Shown here: positions 56,785-64,000 of the stretch, one piece after another | Numbering within the stretch: position 1 is the first letter of the stretch | Layout of the letters: the number at the start of each line of letters is the position of its first letter | NCBI GenBank assembly: GCA_023014365.1 | Contig: JAEBUN010000009.1 | Span: 62,001-126,000, forward strand | Direction: 5' to 3' | From: Lepiota brunneoincarnata | Lineage: Eukaryota; Basidiomycota; Agaricomycetes; Agaricales; Agaricaceae | DNA: 64,000 bases | Position numbers and translations under genes: made by a program | The notes under the pieces: model-generated | Seen by the model: the letters and a program-made list of their open reading frames with translations, nothing else | Database searches by the model: none | What the model was told of the DNA's origin: nothing

Positions 56785-57082
56785 TGTAAGGCTGCTACGA
56801 GTTTTTGGGGGTAAAAGACGTCCATTTGGTAACTACGTGGTACATATTTTAAAGGTTCTACATGTCCGTGTTTCTACAAAAATCAGGAATAAAAGGAGTG
56901 CTATGGTATGTAAATGAGAGACCGAGAGCGTAAATGAGTGAGTTTTCTACGTAAAATGAGTGTGAAGTTGGAAAGAATTATGTGTAAGATAAGAATAAAT
57001 AGAGAGATAAAGAGTGAGCCAAATTACCACTGTACACTAGATAATTGTGATGTCCTCACATAGCTGAGAGGGTGTCCCTACA
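56785..57082 (-). repeat. LTR of element A (5' LTR)
   Basis: Begins TGTAAGGCTG, ends GTCCCTACA; pairs with 31711-32010. Followed by CTAC, the target duplication, and then by the transposase start of Tc1 element E. Confidence 0.92.
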
Positions 57083-58344
57083 CTACCATGAAGCCATTAT
57101 CTTCTACTCTAGAGCAAACCATTGTCTCTTTGCTAAATTCTCATCATTCCTATACTAAAATTGAGGCAATTACTGGTGTTGGGCACAGTACCATATCCAG
57201 GCTAGCCTCTAAAAATTGTTCCAGCCTTACCAAATCACTTGGAGGACATCCTTCAAAACTCTCTACCACTAATATTCAGCATGCTATCCATCTTATCTCT
57301 GCTGGCAAGGCTGAAACTGCTGTAGATATAGCCAAATCTCTTGCTCCCATCACTGGAACATCAGTCTCTTCACAGACTGTGGCAAGGCATCTCAAACAGG
57401 CAGGAATAAAGGCTGTAGTCAAGCAAAAAAAGCCTTTACTCTCTGACAAGCATGGGAGGGCTAAGCTGGATTCTGCTCTGATACACCAGCATTGGACTGT
57501 GGAGGACTGGAAGCTGGTTGTATGGTCTGATGAGACCAAAATTAATTGTTTGGGGTCAGATGGGAGGAAGTGGGGATGGAAAAAGAAGGGAGAGGGGCTT
57601 AGTGAAAGATTGGTCAAGGGAACTCTGAAGTATGGAGGAGGATCAGTGATGGTTTGGGGCTGTATGCTGTGGGATGGCCCAGGCTATGCAGTGAGGATTG
57701 ATGGAAGGATGGATGCAGAGTTGTTTGTGTAAATTTTGGAGGAAGATTTGAAGAAGAGTCTCCAGTGGTACAAGCTTAAACCCCAAGATATTATCTTCCA
57801 GCAAGATAATGACCCCAAATACAAGAGTACACTGGCCAAAGAATGGTTTCAAAAAAATCATTTTAGGCTCCTAACCTGGCCAGCACAGTCACCTGACCTC
57901 AATCCCATTGAACACTTATGGGAATATATGAAGAGAAAGTTGGGAGAGTATGAATCTCCTCCCAAGAGTATGGAGGAGTTGTAGCAGAGGGTAGAAAAGG
58001 AGTGGGATGCTATTCCAGCTTCTGAGTGTCAGAAGGTAATTGAAAGTATGCCTAGAAGAGTAGCAGCTGTACTCAAAGCCAGGGGGGGCTACTCTAAGTA
58101 CTAGAAATAATAGGATAGCCTAGTATAATATGTCATTGACAAAACCATTCCAATGACTTAAAATGATTACAAAATTCATAATTTCATAATTTGGAAGTAT
58201 TACATGACACAACTTTGCAGAGTCAGATATGACATATTTGGCTATGTTTATAAATATATTCACAAATATGGCTATTTTATTTACTGAGCTATTACTACTT
58301 TAAGTCAAAAGTACAAAACATTGGAACAGTTTTGTGGGTCACTG
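57083..58344 (+). mobile_element. Tc1 element E, right part
   Basis: Continuation of 31363-31710 after removal of element A. It ends with the complement of CAGTGACCCACAAAACNATT and TA at 58345-58346. About 94-97 per cent like element D by eye over the transposase. Confidence 0.88.
57088..58104 (+). pseudogene. Tc1 transposase of element E, two premature stops
   Basis: Same protein as the intact copy at 54686-55702, in the plus orientation (MKPLSSTLEQTIVSLLNSHH...). Two stops interrupt it: TAA at 57730-57732 where D has Gln (CAA), and TAG at 57982-57984 where D has Trp (TGG). All three catalytic residues are retained ([19 protein letters not shown]). Its promoter was severed by element A, which lies immediately before the start codon. 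Confidence 0.92.
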
Positions 58345-58346
58345 TA

Positions 58347-59034
58347 GTTTTTCCCTATCAATGCAGAAGCTGATGCTCTAAATACATTGGAGTCCACATT
58401 GTACCACCAATGAGAGTGCACTGTTAAAGATTACCTGGACACTTTCAAGGTCCTCATCTCCAAGTCTGGATACCAAGACCCTCAGGTCATTGTGGTCAAA
58501 TTCCACTGAGGTCTGCACCCTTCCATCCAGAATGCCATCACTACCCTCCCAGCAGGCTGCTCTTCAGACTCAGACCCAGAGGCCTGGTACTCAGCAGCAT
58601 GATAGGTAGACCAAGCCCAGATGACAAATGAGGCATTCTGCTCCAATGCTCACTCCCCACTCCTGCCCCCCTCCAAGCCTCTTGCAGGGTATGTCAGACT
58701 CCCCCCCTCTATGCCAACAATCAGACCTTTGGCCCCTCCACACCCCCCTATCCACTCTAACCCTTCCCCAGGAAATCTGGTCCCTATGGACATCAATGCC
58801 TCCAAGCAGAAACTAGGGCTCCCCCCACTCTGCTACCATTGTGAAAGGCTGGGACACATGAAGGCCAAGTGCCCACTCTGGTATGACATCCAGTACATGG
58901 ATCTGGAGGAACAAGACAAGCTGATGCAGAGGTGGAATTCAGAGATGGACACCTTAGCTGCAACAACTGGAATTCCAAGGGTGGAAGAAGCAGAGTTGGA
59001 AGCTGGAGAGGATTTTCAGCAGTGCAACAGGTGA
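58347..59034 (+). pseudogene. Ty3/gypsy gag fragment with CCHC knuckle
   Basis: Read with one or two stops: FFPINAEADALNTLESTLYH, CTVKDYLDTFKVLISKSGYQ, DPQVIVVKF, GLHPSIQNAITTLPAGCSSD, DPEAWYSAA, then NEAFCSNAH, a Pro-rich linker, CYHCERLGHMKAKCP (CX2CX4HX4C) and a C-terminal acidic tail ending at TGA 59032-59034. This is a common Agaricomycete gag type. The 5' part is cut off by Tc1 element E, and the 3' side by the next LTR element, which begins within a few bases of the stop. Confidence 0.85.
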
Positions 59035-59042
59035 TAGGTGTG

Positions 59043-59700
59043 TGTCATATCCATGCCAACTATAAGTCTAATCACTTAAACTTCGGCTTCTCGACTCCAC
59101 GTGTGTTCCACACAACAACCCTCTGCCCTCCGACTCGGCCCCGACTCACTCCGACCGCAACCCACTGCCCCGATCACGCGACCACCTCCACACGTGCCGT
59201 GGTCACCTGAACCTCGCTGTCTCCATTTCCCGTCCATAGTCAAGATACGTTACCAGTCTCCATACCCGTACCGGTCTCCATTTTGTTTGTAATCCGTTTG
59301 TAACCATATGGGTCTCCGCTTCACTCCGCACGTAGTCAGTACGAGTCATAGTTCGTAAGGCCAGTAGTATATATACCGTAGGTACTTGGCTTGTACTCCT
59401 CAGTCTGATAATCGAATCGAGCAGCGGACCAGTCCCCTGTTCCCTATCCTCCTCTCTCTCTGCCTTGCTCCGCTTCGGCCCCGACTTCCTGAAATACGGA
59501 CTCGGACAGTAGGAGGGCACAGCACATAAGCTGAGGCCGCAAGTCCACTCTCCGCCCGAAGTACTCCGCCTCGGTCCCGCCGTCTACGTACTGACGTCGT
59601 CCCGTCCCCCGGTTACCTTATACCAAGGATACCACCCCGACCCTCCGCTTCGGTTCCGACCCGCACCGGCTCTAACAGTATTATCAGACTCAAACTCCTC
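59043..59700 (+). repeat. Probable 5' LTR of a young Ty3/gypsy element
   Basis: A sharp rise in GC content and CpG begins just after 59040. The segment starts with a TGTGTGTCATATCC-like sequence, contains a TATA box at 59368, and is followed by a gag gene. The partner LTR is beyond the window, so the borders are approximate. Confidence 0.5.
59368..59375 (+). promoter_or_regulatory. TATA box in the LTR
   Basis: TATATATA about 360 bp upstream of the gag start codon, in an otherwise GC-rich segment. It is the natural candidate for the retrotransposon promoter. Confidence 0.5.
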
Positions 59701-59730
59701 CTGTCCACCACACTCTGAATTTTTCTAACC

Positions 59731-61137
59731 ATGGTCTCTCGAACAGTTACCCGTACTTGCACTCTGGTAACTCCAGCCGCTCGCCGTAGCAAACGCATCA
59801 CTCGACAACCTCCTTCCGAGGAACTGCAACCCGACTCCCCGAGGGCTTCTCGCTCTCACCAACAATCGATTGCACCCTCGACCCCAGACCGTTTCTCTGA
59901 AGATATACAACCTTCAGTATTCCAGACTCCCGACGGCCCCGACGATGGCCCCGACCCCAATCCTGATCCCAGCGACCCTGGTGATCCCGACGACTACCCT
60001 GACAATGGGGACGGGCCCCCGGGCGACGACGAACCATCAGACAACGGCGACAACAACAACAACATCCCACCTGGCAACACCCGAGACGACCATGATAGAC
60101 TCATACTCCGAGTTTTCCAACGCATAGCCGACCAAATGGACGGCCGTGGGAACTCTCAAGCCCCACAGCCTCCTCGATCTCCCCGTACCAAAGCTCGCGA
60201 ACCTGACATCTTTACAGGTTCCGACCCCGCCAAACTCAAACCCTTCCTCTTCCAATGTCGGCTCTATTTCCGTACTAACCCGGCCCAGTTCGCTATCCCC
60301 GCCACCAAGGTCAACTTCGCGTTGACATACCTCACAGGCGTGGCACAGCAACACTTCGAAATCAGCCTCAACGAGGCCGACAACCACGGAATAATACACG
60401 ACTGGATCGAGGACTGGGACCAGTTCACCCTGGAACTGCAGACCAATTTCGGTCCCGCGGATCCGACCGGAGAAGCTGCTGAGCAGCTCGACTCCCTCCG
60501 AATGCGCTACGACGAGAAGATCGCCGTCTACAACGTCGATTTCCTCCGTCTAGCTGGCCAACTCCGCTGGGGTGACGAAGTATTCTGTCACCGCTACTAC
60601 AAAGGCCTCCCCGACCGCATCCAGGACATTCTGTCCAATTGGCCCGACGGCAAGCCCGACACCTTCATCGAAATGCGAGCAGCAGCGATGAAGATCGACG
60701 CTCGCTACTGGGAACGCCAACGCGAGAAGGCCCGCGCCAAATCCGTTTCAGACCCGACCGCCTCTAGGAAACCTGGAGGTAACCCATCCCCTTCCACCGC
60801 GACAAACCATCAACCTGCCGCCAAGCCTGCCAACAGTAACAACAAAGGCAGCACCCCCAGTAATAACATCTTCAAGGGCAATCCGCCCAACCCGTCCGCC
60901 GGTCAGAAATCGGCCCCGCCAAAGTCCGACCTTACTAGTAAACTTGGTAAGGACGGTAAATTAACCCCCGAGGAACGTCAACGACGTTTCGACAATAACC
61001 TCTGCCTTGTCTGCGCAGATCCCAATCACAGGGCTGCCAACTGCGACAAGAAGAAATTCCCTGACGCCAAGGCTAAAGGCCGACAGGCACAGATTTCCGA
61101 GACAGACGCGCCGGCTCTCCCGAGCTCGGAAAAATAG
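59731..61137 (+). CDS. gag: Gag polyprotein of Ty3/gypsy element
   Basis: 468 residues, uninterrupted. Disordered, Asp/Pro/Gly-rich N-terminal third (PDGPDDGPDPNPDPSDPGDP), then a retrotransposon-gag capsid domain (about 150-330: FTGSDPAKLKPFLFQCRLYF, FALTYLTGVAQQHFEISLNE, WDQFTLELQTNFGPADPTGE), a basic linker and one zinc knuckle CLVCADPNHRAANC (CX2CX4HX4C). It packages element RNA in virus-like particles. It ends at TAG 61135-61137, just after an A5 run where pol is in the -1 frame. GC-rich codon use contrasts with the AT-rich elements to the left. Confidence 0.93.
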   Translation: MVSRTVTRTCTLVTPAARRSKRITRQPPSEELQPDSPRASRSHQQSIAPSTPDRFSEDIQPSVFQTPDGPDDGPDPNPDPSDPGDPDDYPDNGDGPPGDDEPSDNGDNNNNIPPGNTRDDHDRLILRVFQRIADQMDGRGNSQAPQPPRSPRTKAREPDIFTGSDPAKLKPFLFQCRLYFRTNPAQFAIPATKVNFALTYLTGVAQQHFEISLNEADNHGIIHDWIEDWDQFTLELQTNFGPADPTGEAAEQLDSLRMRYDEKIAVYNVDFLRLAGQLRWGDEVFCHRYYKGLPDRIQDILSNWPDGKPDTFIEMRAAAMKIDARYWERQREKARAKSVSDPTASRKPGGNPSPSTATNHQPAAKPANSNNKGSTPSNNIFKGNPPNPSAGQKSAPPKSDLTSKLGKDGKLTPEERQRRFDNNLCLVCADPNHRAANCDKKKFPDAKAKGRQAQISETDAPALPSSEK

Positions 61138-64000
61138 TCGGCGGTCCTCAGGCCTCTGCACAGACTGAGGATCACATTGAACTCTGCTGTGCTCCAGAGA
61201 GTTTCCGTCTCAATGCGTCCGCTCTTTCCGATCCAAACTCTCTTCATATTACATTAACTTCTCCTTTAGTTACTTTGTTACCCTCTGTTTCCGCTCCTGT
61301 ACTCTCCGCTTCGGACCCGCTTTCTACAACGGACAATGTAGTTAGTTCTGACTTTTCTTCTTCTTTTTCTCCTTTCAAAGCTCTTGTTGATAGTGGTTCT
61401 ACTCACTGTTTTGTGGACTCTTCTTTCGTTCGTTCTCATAGTATTCCAACCTCGTCCATCCCGGCTATTGAACTTCGGTTATTTGATGGGACCTCAAACG
61501 CCTACATTACGGAGCTTGCGCAACTGCCTGTATCCTTCCCCTCCGGTGAATCTATCATTTTGGACACTTATGTCACCCAGCTCGACTCTTCCTGTTCTGT
61601 GGTCTTAGGACACAACTGGCTCACCCGCTACAATCCGTTGATTGACTGGGCTTTGGGCAGTATTACTTTCCGGCCATCCCTACTCGAGAATCCTGCTTCC
61701 GTCTCTACCTGCGTCGCCCCTGACTCTCCCGACCTAGGTTCACCACCCCTGTCCGGGACCTCGTCCCAATCTGTCCCCCTTGCGAAACCGCACATCTCCT
61801 TGATAAACGCTCCTGCCTTTATCTGCGCTGCCAAGCTCCCTGGCTCCCAACAATTCCGAATCAATCTTTCCGCCGCCTCCGCATCGGCTGCGTCTTCTTC
61901 TGTCTCCGATGACCCGGCTGACCTCTCGTCCATCCCCGAGGAATACCATGAGTTCGCCGATGTTTTCAGTAAATCGCGTGCTGACACACTCGCTCCACAC
62001 CGCCCTTACGACCTCCAGATTAACCTAGAGGATGGCGGTCAGCCTCCGGTCGGTACCATTTACTCCCTTTCACAATCAGAGCTTGGAGCTCTACGTGATT
62101 TCATTGACGAACATTTATCTATTGGCTTCATTCGCCCCTCCACTTCTCCTCATGGAGCCCCGGTCCTCTTCGTCAAGAAAAAGGACGGCTCCCTCCGTTT
62201 ATGTGTTGATTTTAGAGGTCTCAACCGTATTACCAAGAAGGATCGCTACCCCCTTCCGCTCATCTCCGACCTCTTAGACTCCCCTCGCAAAGCTCGCGTA
62301 TATACCAAAATCGACCTCCGTCACGCTTACCATCTAGTCCGCGTTGCTGACGGCGACGAATGGAAGACCGCCTTTCGGACCCGCTACGGCTCCTTCGAAT
62401 GGATGGTTATGCCTTTCGGCCTCACCAATGCCCCCGCCACCTTCCAGCGGTTCATGAACGATATATTCAAGGACATGCTCGACGTCTGCGTTACTATTTA
62501 CCTTGACGACATTCTGATATACTCCGACAATCATAGTATCCATCGTGACCAAGTCAAGGAGGTCCTCAAGCGGCTCCGACAACACGGCCTATACGCCCGC
62601 CCCGACAAATGCCAATTCCACTCTGACACAGTGGAATACCTCGGCTACATTCTTTCCCCCGACGGTCTCCGAATGGACCAATCCAAGGTCAAGACCATCC
62701 AGGAGTGGCCTGAACCTAAGAAAGTCAAGGACATCCAGTCCTTCTTAGGTTTCGCCAATTTCTACCGTCGCTTCATTCACGGTTACTCCGACATCGTCGT
62801 TCCGCTCACCCGCCTCACCCGCAAAGATGTGAAATGGAATTTCACCGACGAATGCCGCAAATCCTTCAGTTCCCTGAAAGAAGCATTCATATCCGCCCCC
62901 GTCCTCACTCCTTGGGCCCCCGATGCTCAGATCATTGTCGAGACCGACGCCTCCGACTACGCCCTTGCGGCTATCCTCTCTATCATCACCGATGACGGAG
63001 AGGTTCACCCCGTTGCATTCCATTCCCGCACCTTTAACACGGCCGAACTTAATTATGACACCCACGACAAGGAACTCCTGGCGATATTCGAGGCTTTTCG
63101 TATCTGGCGGCACTATCTTGAGGGTGCCCCTCTTACTATTGATGTAGTCACCGACCACAAAAACCTTGAATACTTCTGCACCACCAAAATCCTCACTTGC
63201 CGCCAAGCTCGTTGGTCCGAGTTCCTATCCCAGTTCCACCTCGTCATCCGTTTCCGACCCGGCCGCCTCGGTACCAAGCCTGACGCCCTAACTAGACGAT
63301 GGGACGTCTACCCTAAAGGGGGGAATAGCAACTATGCATCGGTCAACCCGCACAACTTCCGGCCTGTGTTCACTCATGAACAACTCGCGGCCTCCGTCCG
63401 TGCCACCACTCTTTACGCCCCTTCCCTTCGCGCAGCTGTAGTCATGGATCTCGACCAGCTACACCGCGATATCCTCGCCGCCCTACCAGCGGATCCGACC
63501 GCTTCCGCCCACCTTGCTAGCCCAGAAGGCCGTTGGTCAGTTAATGATAAAGGTTTCCTTCTACTAGACGACAGAATCTACGTCCCTGACGCCGACAATC
63601 TCCGACTTCGGGTCCTCCAGTACAAGCATGATCATGTCCTAGCCGGACACTTCGGTCAGAACAAAACGCTAGAACTCATCCGGTGCGAATACACCTGGCC
63701 TAGTGCCCGCACCTTCGTCAAGGATTTCTGTAAGTCTTGTGTCACCTGTATGAGGTCTAAACCCCAGCGCCACCGTCCCTACGGTCTCCTCAAACAACTC
63801 CCCATTCCCGAACGCCCTTGGAATTCAATCTCCATGGACTTCATCGAAAAACTCCCCGCCTCCTCCGGCTACGACGCCATCCTAGTAATCGTTGACAGAC
63901 TCACCAAGCAATCCCTCTTCATCCCGACTTATGATACCGTCACCTCCTCCGACCTCGCCCGCCTATTCGTCCTCCACGTCTTCTCCAAGCACGGCGTACC
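61128..64000 (+). CDS. pol: Pol polyprotein of Ty3/gypsy element (truncated by window end)
   Basis: Open in the -1 frame from the gag stop to the window end. Protease: FKALVDSGSTHCFVD and VVLGHNWL. Reverse transcriptase: SPHGAPVLFVKKKDGSLRLC, VDFRGLNRITKKDRYPLPLI, TKIDLRHAYH, MPFGLTNAPATFQRFMND and the active site YLDD. RNase H: IIVETDASDYALAAIL and DKELLAIFEAFRIWRHYL. Integrase begins with GHFGQNKTLELIRCEYTWP and CKSCVTCMRSKPQ (zinc-binding), then MDFIEKLP (first Asp); the rest is outside. No stop or missing active-site residue was seen. Domain order PR-RT-RH-IN is Ty3/gypsy. Confidence 0.93.

Larger units (their letters stand above)
31711..57082 (-). mobile_element. LTR retrotransposon A (Ty3/gypsy-like), split by element B
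   Basis: Two LTRs of about 300 bp (31711-32010, 56785-57082; both TGTAAGGCTG...CCCTACA) bound the element. The flanks share a 4-bp duplication, CTAC (31707-31710 and 57083-57086). Coding strand is minus: primer-binding site at 56771-56782, gag from 56508, then pol down to about 32346, and a purine tract (complement of 32011-32022) next to the left LTR. Gag is interrupted at 37125/56076 by element B. Pol carries many stops and a damaged reverse-transcriptase active site, so A is dead. By eye the LTRs differ at roughly one base in twenty, mostly transitions. Confidence 0.9.

Overview
The window is eukaryotic nuclear DNA from a basidiomycete fungus, most likely an Agaricomycete (mushroom). The genes are broken by many short introns (about 45-65 bp, GT...AG), are densely packed on both strands with shared promoters, and encode fungal housekeeping proteins. 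The rest is transposable elements typical of Agaricomycete genomes. No tRNA, rRNA or CRISPR was seen.

Layout. (1) 1-2900: AT-rich repeat land with one decayed Tc1/mariner-like element (155-1748, TA target duplications). (2) 2938-27269: a gene island of eleven genes: a mucin-like membrane protein, a carboxymuconolactone-decarboxylase-like protein, cohesin RAD21, a mitochondrial PPR protein, the AAA+ ATPase WRNIP1/MGS1, a C15-peptidase homologue lacking its catalytic Cys, APS kinase, a STE20-group kinase, eIF2B gamma, eIF3c, an OM14-like membrane protein and a CLIP-170-like CAP-Gly protein (twelve with the last). I rebuilt most exon structures by reading splice sites and protein continuity. (3) 27464-59034: a deep nest of transposons. 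A copia remnant holds a hAT-like element (28189-31148), which holds a second decayed Tc1-like element. A Tc1 element (E) is split by LTR retrotransposon A (31711-57082). A's gag gene is split by a second LTR retrotransposon, B (37126-56075). B has a solo LTR in one LTR, an intact-looking Tc1 element (D) in the other, and a dead Tc1 element (G) inside. (4) 59040-64000: a GC-rich, apparently uncorrupted Ty3/gypsy element whose pol frame runs off the window.

Most notable: element B carries, antisense to gag-pol, two spliced non-retroviral genes. One encodes a cysteine cluster with exact Zn2Cys6 spacing. B is also studded with about 27 copies of the palindrome TAAGCTTA, which I find nowhere else in the window, including the transposons nested in or around B. 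An element-specific DNA motif plus an element-encoded candidate DNA-binding protein suggests a self-recognition (for example anti-silencing) system; this is inference.

Several conserved genes (eIF3c, APS kinase, the mucin-like protein, possibly the decarboxylase-like protein) need a single-base shift to read through. Because eIF3c is essential, assembly indels are the simplest explanation.
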